Positions 22,525-30,506 of a DNA stretch of 33,563 nt are shown piece after piece (positions within the stretch are counted from its first letter, which is position 1; the number at the start of each line of letters is the position of its first letter). A program made the position numbers and the translations under genes. Below the pieces are notes generated by a model that did no database searches, had not been told where the DNA came from, and was given only the letters and a program-made list of their open reading frames with translations. This DNA comes from Deltaproteobacteria bacterium (GTDB lineage Bacteria; Desulfobacterota; Binatia; UBA9968): contig JAHFAO010000011.1 in NCBI GenBank assembly GCA_023250515.1, forward strand, positions 1-33,563. The letters run 5' to 3'.

Positions 22525-24225
22525 ATGAAACAGTGGATTGCCACGCTTATTTTGGTGGTTTCCGTAGCTCTTTATTACTATGCGTATAGCGCGGAGAAGG
22601 CGAAATATCCACCGCCCCGTTTTCCCTCCTATTTAAAGCCACCAAAGTCGATCGAAGATGTGATGCCCTTTGCGCGGGCTGCGGTGCGCCAGACCGGTGG
22701 CAGAACCCCACTGGGTTTGATCGAGAAAGGCATGGCTGTGTTGATTGTGACTGAGGCGACTGCCGACGGAATGGTCCTTCAGGCGATCAAGCGGGCCTAT
22801 GAGGAACGCGGGGTCAAAGTCCATATTGTGCCAGAGTATGAGCTTGCAGGGATAAACAGAGAGGATGCTCTAAAGGCGGTTAAGGCTACGCACTGGTACA
22901 CTTCGGAGCAGGGTTACATGGAGGCGCAGCGGTGGATACAGGATCGCTTCGTGGATCCAGAGGTGCCCAAAAAGTGGCTGAAAGAGCGGAGGCCCGATCT
23001 CTACAAAGCCATGTTTGAAAAGGGCGACGAGGTCCCTCAAAACCTGAGAGAGATTGCCAAGCAGCTTGGAGGCAGGAGCGTGGCAGATGGGATCATCAAA
23101 TTTCTCGATCAGCATCCGGATGTGAAGGCAGTTTTTTGGCGCCGTGGAGGTAGGCCACGTACCGCCCGACTACTCAACCAGCACAGCAGCAAATTTTACG
23201 GCAACTTCATCTTTGACAATCGCTGGGAGCTGATGAACAAGGCCGCTACGTTTCCCGGCGATGTTTGGAGGCTGGTGGAGGAGCGGATTCTGGAGTCACT
23301 GGCGTGGGTGGATCAGGTGCAGGCAAGCGACCCGGAAGGCACCAACATGTCGTTTGAGGTGACCGAGGAGCAGGCGAAAATATGGGCCTCGGGAGCCTAC
23401 AACCAGGGTCATCTGTTTTTGTCCCCGTATCAGGCCACTGGCCGTTTCCCTTTTTCTATTGTCGAGTATCCCGCCATACAAAAAAAATGGAATGCGCCAA
23501 TCCTGATTAAAGCCAATGGAGTTTTTGCCGGGACCAATAACCACACTGGCTCCTTTCCTCGCATCGAAGTCCGCGTCAAAGACGGCTATGTGACTGGGGT
23601 TAAGGGGGTAGGAATTTATGGCGAAGTCTGGCGTGAGTTTCTTAAATATCCCAAGATCAACGAGCTAACCTATCCCTACCAGGACAAGCCAGGCTACTGG
23701 TGGTTTTATGAGGCCGGTACGGGGACCAATCCCAAGTTTTTCAAAAGGCCAGATGAAAACTGGGTTGGCAACAATCAGTCTGAACGTAACAATGGGGGCG
23801 TCATTCATTGGGGTTTTGGTGGCAGTGTGGTCCACGATCCCGAGGCGCCTACGGAATCGAAGGCTTGGATCGATTTCCCCAAACAGCACGGGCTCCCCAA
23901 GGACCACTGGTGGCACATTCACAACCTGCTTGTTACGTATCGCGTGCGTGTGCGCGGTACGAAGAACACCTGGATCACGCTGATCGACAAAGGCGAGCTC
24001 ACTGCCTTGAGAAGTCCTGAGATCCGTGCCCTCGCCTCCCGCTATGGCGAGCCGGCCGATGTGTTGAGCGAAGACTGGGTCCCACATCTCCCTGGTATTA
24101 ACGCGCCTGGTCGCTATGAGGACTATGCCAAAGATCCGTGGAAGACGCTTACAGAGGTTATGAAAAAGATCGAGGCTGGGAATTACGAGTATTTTTATCC
24201 GGCTGTGAAGGTTAAGAAACGATAA
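22525..24225 (+). CDS. secreted M29/NicX-like protein of unknown function, paralogue 2
   Basis: A 566-residue paralogue with a signal peptide (1-23, VVSVALYYYAYSA). Conserved landmarks by residue: YPPPRFPSYLKPP 28-40, RQTGGRTPLGL 55-65, WYTSEQGYMEA 124-134, GNFIFDNRWELM 226-237, DPEGTN 269-274, QGHLFLSP 294-301, AGTNNHTGSFPRIEV 335-349, EAGTGTNPKFF 396-406, GVIHWGFG 425-432, HWWHIHN 461-467, and LPGINAPGRYEDYAKDPWKT 522-541. Glu396, His428, His464 and His466 are candidate metal ligands by comparison with M29. His296 stands where M29 enzymes have Glu in GEVF. GGAGG precedes the ATG. It is very similar to paralogue 3. Confidence 0.75.
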   Translation: MKQWIATLILVVSVALYYYAYSAEKAKYPPPRFPSYLKPPKSIEDVMPFARAAVRQTGGRTPLGLIEKGMAVLIVTEATADGMVLQAIKRAYEERGVKVHIVPEYELAGINREDALKAVKATHWYTSEQGYMEAQRWIQDRFVDPEVPKKWLKERRPDLYKAMFEKGDEVPQNLREIAKQLGGRSVADGIIKFLDQHPDVKAVFWRRGGRPRTARLLNQHSSKFYGNFIFDNRWELMNKAATFPGDVWRLVEERILESLAWVDQVQASDPEGTNMSFEVTEEQAKIWASGAYNQGHLFLSPYQATGRFPFSIVEYPAIQKKWNAPILIKANGVFAGTNNHTGSFPRIEVRVKDGYVTGVKGVGIYGEVWREFLKYPKINELTYPYQDKPGYWWFYEAGTGTNPKFFKRPDENWVGNNQSERNNGGVIHWGFGGSVVHDPEAPTESKAWIDFPKQHGLPKDHWWHIHNLLVTYRVRVRGTKNTWITLIDKGELTALRSPEIRALASRYGEPADVLSEDWVPHLPGINAPGRYEDYAKDPWKTLTEVMKKIEAGNYEYFYPAVKVKKR

Positions 24226-24241
24226 AGGGTTTTGATAAAAC

Positions 24242-24360
24242 TGTCATGCTGAGCGAAGCGAAGCATCAGGAATGAGATTCTTCGCGGCTGGATTCGACTC
24301 ACTCACCACAGGGTTTACGCTGAGCACAAAGCCAGATCCTTCGCTACGCTCAGGATGACA
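24242..24360. repeat. inverted-repeat element inserted between paralogues 2 and 3
   Basis: The ends TGTCATGCTGAGCGAAGCG and the inverse of TGTCATCCTGAGCGTAGCG bound a 119-bp non-coding unit of the widespread GTCATCCTGAGCGAAGCGAAGGATC type. The spacer between paralogues 1 and 2 (22454-22524) is homologous to the flanks here (GGGTTTTGATAAAACTG to the left, ACACCGG and a gCGTTAgaaagAA block to the right) but lacks the element. The insertion can therefore be seen against its empty site. Confidence 0.75.
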
Positions 24361-24410
24361 CCGGGAGGTCGTAGGCGCCTAAGCGTTAGAAAGAATGTCG
24401 CGGGTTTAAG

Positions 24411-24443
24411 GGATTAAGGGATAAAGGGGTCAAGGGATCAAAA
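24411..24443. repeat. short-period AAGGGATTAAGGG repeat
   Basis: Variants of AAGGGATTAAGGGATAAAG lie just before the ribosome binding site (AAGGAG) of paralogue 3. The same word class is found at 8012-8053. It is absent from the corresponding spacer upstream of paralogue 2. Confidence 0.5.
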
Positions 24444-24454
24444 AGGAGATTTCT

Positions 24455-26152
24455 ATGAAACGTTGGGCAGGAATTTTGACTGCGATGCTTTGTATAGGAT
24501 TGACCGACCTAGCTACTGCTGCCGAGAAGACCAAATATCCGCCGCCCCGTTTCCCCTCCTATTTAAAGCCGCCTAAATCGATAGAGGATATCATGCCTTT
24601 CGCCCGTGCCGCTGTCCGCCAGACCGGCGGCAGGACCCCACTGGGGTTAGTGGAGAAGGGGATGACCGTGGCCATCTTCACTGAGCCTACGGCCGACGAT
24701 ATGGTCATGCAGGCGATCAAGCGGGCTTATGAGGAGCGCGGGGTCAAGGTCCAGATCGTGCCAGAGCATGTTCTTTTAGGTGTGAGCAAGGAAGAAGCGC
24801 TCAAGGCGGTGAAGGCCTCCCATTGGTACACGTCGGAGCAGGGATACATGGAGGCGCATCGCTGGGTCACACAGCGCTTTTCCGATCCGGAGGTGCCTAA
24901 GAAATGGTTGAAGGAGAGAAGGCCGGATCTTTACAAGGCAATGTTCCAGAAAGAAGAGGAGGGGGTTGCGCCAGAGCTGGTAGAACTGGGCAGAAGATTT
25001 GGCGGCCGGAATGTAGCCGAGGCGATCGTCAAGTACCTGGATCAGCATAAGGAGGTGAACGTAGTCTTTTGGCGCCGAGGAGGACGAACCGTAACGAGAA
25101 AATCCCTCGAACCCCATGGGAGCAAGTTCTACGGCAATTTTATCTTTGACAATCGTTGGGAGCTGATGAATAAAGCCGCCACCTTTCCTGGCGATGTCTG
25201 GAGGCTGGTGGAGGAGCGCGTGCTGGAACCTTTGGCATGGGTCGATCAGGTCCATGTCACCGACCCAGAGGGGACCAACTTTACCTTCGAGGTCAATGAG
25301 AAGCAGGCTGAGGCGTGGGCCAAGGGCGCCTATCAGCAAGGCCACCTCTTTATGTTTCCACACCAAGCGACCGGCCGTTTCCCTTACTCCTCAGTGGACT
25401 ACCCAGCCTTTACTAAAAAGTATAATCCTCGATTTCTCATCAAAGTGAACGGAGTCTTTGCCGGGACCAATAACCATACTGGCTCTTTCCCTAAGATTGA
25501 AGTCCGCGTCAAAGACGGTTATGTGGCTGAGGTGAAGGGCGGAGGGCTTTACGGGGAGGTCTGGCGCGAGTTTCTCAAATATCCCAAGATCAACGACCTG
25601 ACTTATCCGTTCCACGACCAGCCGGGCTACTGGTGGATTTATGAGGCAGGGACAGGAACTAATCCCAAGTTTTTCAAACGGCCGGACGAAAACATGAGCG
25701 GGACTAACTCCTCCGAACGAAACAATGCGGGCGTGATCCACTGGGGTTTTGGTTTGCGTCTGGACCACGGTCCTGATAAACCGGTCGGGTCGAAAGAGTG
25801 GATGGAATTTGCCAAGCAGAACGGTCTACCCGATGACCATTGGTGGCATATCCATAACCTCCTTCCTACCTATCGAGTTCGTGTGAGGGGGACAAAAAAT
25901 ACCTGGCTTACGCTGATTGATAAAGGAGAGATCAACGCCTTGAGTAATCCTGAGATCCGCGCTCTGGCCTCGCGTTACGGGGATCCAAGGGAAGTCCTGA
26001 GCGATGACTGGGTGGCGCATCTTCCGGGGATCAATGCGCCTGGGAAGTACGAAGACTACGCTAAAGATCCATGGAAGACCATTGCAGGGGTGATTAAGAA
26101 GATCGATAGCGGAAGCTACGAATATTTCTACCCGGTGGTCAAGAAAAAGTGA
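24455..26152 (+). CDS. secreted M29/NicX-like protein of unknown function, paralogue 3
   Basis: A 565-residue paralogue with a signal peptide (MKRWAGILTAMLCIGLTDLA, cleavage near TAAE). All blocks of paralogue 2 recur: YPPPRFPSYLKPP, WYTSEQGYMEAHRW, KFYGNFIFDNRWELMNKAAT, DPEGTNFTFEV, QGHLFMFP, GTNNHTGSFPKIEV, EAGTGTNPKFFKRPDEN, AGVIHWGFG, DDHWWHIHNL, and the C-terminal INAPGKYEDYAKDPWKT. AAGGAG at good spacing fixes the ATG. The FtsX-type permease follows after 66 bp, so co-transcription is likely. Strong conservation of the putative ligand residues in all three copies argues that each is functional. Confidence 0.75.
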   Translation: MKRWAGILTAMLCIGLTDLATAAEKTKYPPPRFPSYLKPPKSIEDIMPFARAAVRQTGGRTPLGLVEKGMTVAIFTEPTADDMVMQAIKRAYEERGVKVQIVPEHVLLGVSKEEALKAVKASHWYTSEQGYMEAHRWVTQRFSDPEVPKKWLKERRPDLYKAMFQKEEEGVAPELVELGRRFGGRNVAEAIVKYLDQHKEVNVVFWRRGGRTVTRKSLEPHGSKFYGNFIFDNRWELMNKAATFPGDVWRLVEERVLEPLAWVDQVHVTDPEGTNFTFEVNEKQAEAWAKGAYQQGHLFMFPHQATGRFPYSSVDYPAFTKKYNPRFLIKVNGVFAGTNNHTGSFPKIEVRVKDGYVAEVKGGGLYGEVWREFLKYPKINDLTYPFHDQPGYWWIYEAGTGTNPKFFKRPDENMSGTNSSERNNAGVIHWGFGLRLDHGPDKPVGSKEWMEFAKQNGLPDDHWWHIHNLLPTYRVRVRGTKNTWLTLIDKGEINALSNPEIRALASRYGDPREVLSDDWVAHLPGINAPGKYEDYAKDPWKTIAGVIKKIDSGSYEYFYPVVKKK

Positions 26153-26161
26153 GATTTGAGG

Positions 26162-26215
26162 GGCGATTTTAGATTTTGGATTAAATCGAAAATCGCAAAT
26201 CTAAAATCCAAAATA
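26162..26215. repeat. GATTTTAGATTTTGGATT word repeat (palindromic)
   Basis: GATTTTAGATTTTGGATT is followed by its near inverse complement AAATCTAAAATCCAAAAT, separated by TAAATCGAAAATCGC, giving a strong hairpin between paralogue 3 and the permease gene. Related words stand at 30440-30463, 32103-32126 and 32179-32210. The repeat is open in the permease frame, which creates a false N-terminal extension of that gene. Confidence 0.6.
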
Positions 26216-26218
26216 GTT

Positions 26219-29170
26219 ATGGGCATCAGGGGACGACTCGCTAGGATCTTAGGGCGACGGGCCTTTCTTGCCTTCGGAGTAGTGACGCTTCTAACGGCTG
26301 GCTTGCTGGCGGCGATCAATCTCGCCTCCCGCCACGCCCTTAAACTCTATATTGAAGATCAACTCTCACGTCTCGCATGGGATGTCGCGCTTTATCAAAC
26401 CTCGGAGTTCTCCCTTTCCGCGGAGGTCTCACCTAGACTCCGCTCCGTAAAAGGAGTCGAGCGGGTAGAGAGTCTCACCTTTCTACGCACCAAGCCGCCC
26501 CCGGAGGCGATTCTGGAGGTTGACGGAAAGCCTTTGGCCTCGCCTTGGATATCGATCCTCTCGGCTACCGATTCCGCCCTCCTTCCGCCAGAGGCGCGTC
26601 CTCAAAGCAGGGATTCCAATGGCGCTTTCCTAGCGCTGGTTGGCCCGGAGCAGCATATGGGCCGAGCCTTTTTAGCCCTTCAGGGAGCGAAAGTTTTTGC
26701 CGTGAAGGTAGCCTCCCACCATGAGAAGAAAGATGGACAGAGTCTCTTTGATCTCCCGATTCGAGGAGTGGTCCGTTTGGAACGCTCAGAGGTCAATCGC
26801 TACTTCATGGATGAGATCGGCTCTATCTCATTTGTCCCTTACATCGGTGTGATCCTCGTCATCCCGCACGATTTTGAGATTCTACGCCGCTTTGATGCCC
26901 TCTCCCGAGGAGCGCTCGACGATCACGGAGATATCCACGTGACAGCAGGAGAGTATCTTCCTGAGGTAGTTCATTTGGCCCGGATAGATCGAAAACGGCT
27001 CATCTCCGGATGGAATGTCCAGGGCTCTTTGGACAAGCTTCAAAGCCTCCATGCCGACATAGAGGGAGAGATAAAGGCCTTAAGCCCCACGATCTTTTTG
27101 GACAATGCGATCTTGGTTCTTCTTAAACGGATGGCCGAGATCTCCCGCCTGATCGGTCTCGCCACGCTTCTTATTGCCATTCCGCTGCTGGGCATTGCCT
27201 GGATGCTGGCCTCGAACCTCTCAGGGCTTCTTATCCTCAACGAGAGGAGGAAACTCGGGCTTATGCGCTTGCGCGGCGTTCCCGGGAAGCTCTTGGGGGA
27301 AAGTCTGCTTTTATCTATCGGTCTCGGCGGTTTTATCGGAGGCATTTTAGGACTCACGATTGGGACGCTTCTCCCTCTTTATATGTATGAGGGGAAATGG
27401 CTTTCCTGGGATGTGTTGTCTCGAGTACAAGGGCCGCTGCTGATGCTTCTCTTCTTGATCGTAGGTCTTCTCTTGGCTCTCTTAATTAGCCGGCGTTTGG
27501 TTCGCTACGCTACAACTATTTCTCCCTTAGAGGCGTCGAGACGGGTAGCGGTCTCAGAGGCAGCGGAAGCTGCGGTCCGTTTTTCTTCCCTCGAGCTTCT
27601 CGCTCTTCTTGTGGGCACTTATAAGATAGGGAGCTGGATTTTGAATTTCTCCCTAGGGATAACTATCCCCCTCGACGAAGATAGCGGAGTTTTTTGGACA
27701 TCTATAGTTGTCGCACTCCGGATGCTGGAGCGGGTCCTAGACTTCGTGGCTATCCCGCTCTTCGTTTACGGCATTGTGACGTTATTGGTCTCCCGCCAGC
27801 GTTGGGTAAGCGCGCTTCTCGGCACTATTACCCATTTTACCGGAGGAAAGTTGTGGAGCCTGTCCCTAAGGCATATGTCGCTCAAACCCCACCGGATATC
27901 GGGCTTCCTCCTGATCGTGGCCCTTATGGCCAGTGTCAGCCTCTATCCCAGCATCGGGGCGAAATCTTTCGAGGACAAGGCATTGCGCGGGGCAACAGTC
28001 CAAGTTGGCAGCGAACTCCATGTAAGCCTAAACCCGTATGATCTCGTCGAGGCCGAAAAGCTGGAGCAGGGACTTGGAGGGCAGATCCATGCAATCCGGA
28101 CTGTGCTCAAGGAGCGGCTTGCCGCACTTCGGCACGAGGAAGTTCTCTCCGTCGATTACATTTTTGAGGCATTATTGCCGGGATTTTTCTTCCCGGGCTA
28201 TGGGCTGAGCGGCGTTCCCCTTTACCTGATAGACGAGCCTCAACGCTATTTAAAGACGGTTTACTTTGAAGAGAAGCTCGGCGTAGACGGTAAGTTCAGC
28301 CAAATCATTGAGGGGCTAAAAGGAGAGAAGGTGAGTGCTTCACCGCCGGTGGCGGAATTCTGGAATCTAGGCTCTGGGGAACCGGTCCTCTTGGGAGCGG
28401 ATATGCAAAAAAGGCCGGTCCTGGTTCCGTCCGGAGGGGTGATTGGGTTTCTTCCCGGCATGCCGCCTAGAGGCATCTCGGATCGTCAGAGTTATGTCTC
28501 CGCTCGCATCGACTATCTCAACTATCTTTCCAGCACCGATGCCTACTTGACTGCAACCATGGATAACCCGAAGATCTCCGATCTAAAGGTTCTCATTCCC
28601 CGCATCCTTCTGCTCGTCCACGTAAAGAAAAACGCCGACACGGCAGGAATCGTGAAAGCAGTCATAAGTACGCTCAAGGCGCGTCCCCTTGAGGTCAGGG
28701 AACTAGAACGAGAACTTAAGAAGGTTGGGGGAGACATGTTCATCTTTCTCGCCTTGGAGAACATGCGCATCTACCTTGTAGGGGGAGTGTTACTTGCTCT
28801 GATCGCGATCATGGCTATTGCCGTAACGAACTATCTGGAAGACAGGAGGACTCTGGGACTCTTGAGGGTGCGTGGTACTTCACCTGCCTTGCTCTTCAGG
28901 TTTTTTGCCTCGAGCCTTCTTTCCCCGGCGCTGCTTGGCCTGGTGGTAGGTGTCCTCGTAGCCGGCGCGGCGGGTTATGGGCTTACCAATGTGATTTGGG
29001 GTTTGCGTGAACTTAGATCGGTGGTTCATTTGCTTCCGACTCGCCTTGTCATTTCTGGGCTAACGGTTTGGATTAGCATAGGGCTCTTTGTGGTCATCAT
29101 CGGGATTGCGCTGATCTTTAGCCTATGGGTCTTTCGCCGCACTGCTAGGGAGACGATGGGGGAAGGATAA
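26219..29170 (+). CDS. large FtsX-type ABC transporter permease with two FtsX domains
   Basis: The 983-residue membrane protein has an N-terminal transmembrane helix (about 15-37) and a periplasmic region (about 40-305). FtsX domain 1 follows, with helices near 313-338, 365-388 and 406-427 and the coupling motif NERRKLGLMRLRGVP. Further helices lie near 505-525 and 561-578, then a second large extracytoplasmic region, then FtsX domain 2 at the C-terminus with DRRTLGLLRVRGTS and three helices. This is the duplicated architecture of LolCE/MacB-related and antimicrobial-peptide-type permeases, which act on lipids, envelope proteins or peptides without importing solutes. The ATG at 26219 is chosen because the upstream frame from a TTG at 26156 is repeat sequence. 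The ATPase lies 211 bp downstream. Confidence 0.85.
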   Translation: MGIRGRLARILGRRAFLAFGVVTLLTAGLLAAINLASRHALKLYIEDQLSRLAWDVALYQTSEFSLSAEVSPRLRSVKGVERVESLTFLRTKPPPEAILEVDGKPLASPWISILSATDSALLPPEARPQSRDSNGAFLALVGPEQHMGRAFLALQGAKVFAVKVASHHEKKDGQSLFDLPIRGVVRLERSEVNRYFMDEIGSISFVPYIGVILVIPHDFEILRRFDALSRGALDDHGDIHVTAGEYLPEVVHLARIDRKRLISGWNVQGSLDKLQSLHADIEGEIKALSPTIFLDNAILVLLKRMAEISRLIGLATLLIAIPLLGIAWMLASNLSGLLILNERRKLGLMRLRGVPGKLLGESLLLSIGLGGFIGGILGLTIGTLLPLYMYEGKWLSWDVLSRVQGPLLMLLFLIVGLLLALLISRRLVRYATTISPLEASRRVAVSEAAEAAVRFSSLELLALLVGTYKIGSWILNFSLGITIPLDEDSGVFWTSIVVALRMLERVLDFVAIPLFVYGIVTLLVSRQRWVSALLGTITHFTGGKLWSLSLRHMSLKPHRISGFLLIVALMASVSLYPSIGAKSFEDKALRGATVQVGSELHVSLNPYDLVEAEKLEQGLGGQIHAIRTVLKERLAALRHEEVLSVDYIFEALLPGFFFPGYGLSGVPLYLIDEPQRYLKTVYFEEKLGVDGKFSQIIEGLKGEKVSASPPVAEFWNLGSGEPVLLGADMQKRPVLVPSGGVIGFLPGMPPRGISDRQSYVSARIDYLNYLSSTDAYLTATMDNPKISDLKVLIPRILLLVHVKKNADTAGIVKAVISTLKARPLEVRELERELKKVGGDMFIFLALENMRIYLVGGVLLALIAIMAIAVTNYLEDRRTLGLLRVRGTSPALLFRFFASSLLSPALLGLVVGVLVAGAAGYGLTNVIWGLRELRSVVHLLPTRLVISGLTVWISIGLFVVIIGIALIFSLWVFRRTARETMGEG

Positions 29171-29216
29171 ACATTTTAAATTTTGGTGCGAGGAAAACGA
29201 GATCGGAGAAACTATG

Positions 29217-29290
29217 ACTCGCGCAAAGACGCAAAGGCCGCCAAGGACAACCAAAGTTTTCTTTGCGATCTTGGCGTCTTGGCGCGATGA
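29217..29290. repeat. CGCAAAGACGCAAAG palindromic repeat
   Basis: CGCGCAAAGACGCAAAGGCCGCCAAG is mirrored after a short loop by CTTTGCGATCTTGGCGTCTTGGCGCG, a long imperfect hairpin between permease and ATPase genes. This word class is common in intergenic DNA of many uncultured bacteria. The rest of the gap (29291-29381) holds only the GGAGGCG ribosome binding site of the ATPase gene. Confidence 0.6.
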
Positions 29291-29381
29291 AAAAATGAAT
29301 CGTATGACTCAGGATAAAATGTCAGAGATAAATTCTCAGATCTAGCGTGTAAGCGCCTAAAATCAATAGCCGGAGGCGTAG

Positions 29382-30080
29382 ATGAGTGGAGATGGTTTTT
29401 TCACTAGTCGTGGAATGACGGTAAAGGTATCGGGGTTGACGAAGCTCTATAAAACCTCAGCCGAGGAGGTAAAGGCTTTAAAGGGAATCCAATGGGAAGT
29501 TGGGCCAGGGGAGGCTGTAGCGATTATGGGTCCTTCGGGTTGCGGTAAAACGACCTTACTCAATCTCTTAGGCGGAGTCGACCACCCTTCCGAGGGGCAA
29601 ATCCAGGTGGGTGAGCAAAAGGTGACTTCACTTACAGAGCGAGAGCTGGAGCGATATCGTCTCCTTAAGGTAGGGTTTGTCTTCCAGTTCTTTAATCTTA
29701 TCCCGACGCTCACGGCGTTGGAAAATCTTGATCTGCCCATGCTGATCGCCGGAATCGCGCCATCAGAACGGGCCAAGAGGGGCGAGGGGCTTCTTGATAT
29801 GGTGGGACTTCGGGAGAAGGGCTACAAAAGACCAGAGGAGCTTAGTGGCGGAGAGCAGCAACGCGTCGCTGTGGCCCTGGCCTTGGCGAATGACCCTTCA
29901 TTGATCCTGGCCGATGAGCCTACAGGCAATCTCGATACGGAAAATACCGGAGCTATTGCGGCCCTTTTTAGCTCTTTAGCCTCGCACTACGGTAAGACGG
30001 TCATCATGGCCAGCCATGACCCCAAGGCGGTGGAGCCCTTTACCAAGGTCTTTCAGATGCGGGACGGCAGGTTTATCTGA
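29382..30080 (+). CDS. ABC transporter ATP-binding protein, LolD/MacB type
   Basis: The 232-residue ATPase is the partner of the FtsX-type permease upstream. Walker A GPSGCGKT is at about 50-57, the Q-loop Gln102 is in VFQFFNL, the signature LSGGEQQ is at 154-160, Walker [13 protein letters not shown] at 174-185, and the switch His in [24 protein letters not shown] and [10 protein letters not shown] are hallmarks of the LolD/MacB/FtsE subfamily, which drives mechanical work in the envelope. GGAGGCG upstream fixes the ATG at 29382. No periplasmic adaptor (MacA-like) or outer-membrane partner is encoded nearby. Confidence 0.92.
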   Translation: MSGDGFFTSRGMTVKVSGLTKLYKTSAEEVKALKGIQWEVGPGEAVAIMGPSGCGKTTLLNLLGGVDHPSEGQIQVGEQKVTSLTERELERYRLLKVGFVFQFFNLIPTLTALENLDLPMLIAGIAPSERAKRGEGLLDMVGLREKGYKRPEELSGGEQQRVAVALALANDPSLILADEPTGNLDTENTGAIAALFSSLASHYGKTVIMASHDPKAVEPFTKVFQMRDGRFI

Positions 30081-30506
30081 GAATCGTTGCTCGTGTTCGG
30101 CTCTCGTGTTCGCATTGCGCTCATGACCTTGTGAAATCCACCTGTCATTTCTGCTTCCGCAACCTCCACTTTCATAGGAGGATGGACGGACCCCTGGCCT
30201 CGATTGGTTCCTGCCTTGCGTCATTCCCGCGAAAGCGGAATCCAGTTATTCATCCGCTCTTAATTAAACTCACGCCCTCACGAATTATAGTTCGGTAACT
30301 TACTTCAGATCCCTGCCACTTTTCCACGATTGGCATCTTCATTGCTCTTAAAAAGTTGACACAGCAGTTTATAATCGGATAGGCTCCTTTGGTCATGAAG
30401 TGATTTTAGACTTCGTCGTGAGCCCAGTCGAACGATTGCCGATTTTCGATTTTAGATTGGGCAGACAAACAGATAAGAGACAGAGATAGTGACTGAGGAG
30501 AAAACA
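30081..30506. other. intergenic region with several repeat words and no gene
   Basis: I see no gene here. From left to right it holds a CTCGTGTTCG word repeat (30086-30111), the widespread GTCATTCCCGCGAAAGCGG repeat (30220-30238, followed by AATCCAG), a TTGACA-8 bp-TATAAT pair at 30356-30375 that is too closely spaced to be a standard promoter, and GCCGATTTTCGATTTTAGATT (30437-30457). GAGGAG at 30494-30499 is the ribosome binding site of the next gene. Confidence 0.55.

Noticed and set aside
26156..26218. TTG start adding 21 residues to the FtsX-type permease
   Set aside because: The added residues are encoded by the GATTTTAGATTTTGG repeat and lack a ribosome binding site; the ATG at 26219 opens directly into the first transmembrane region.
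30356..30375. TTGACA followed by TATAAT
   Set aside because: Only 8 bp separate the two hexamers, far from the 16-18 bp of a sigma-70 promoter.
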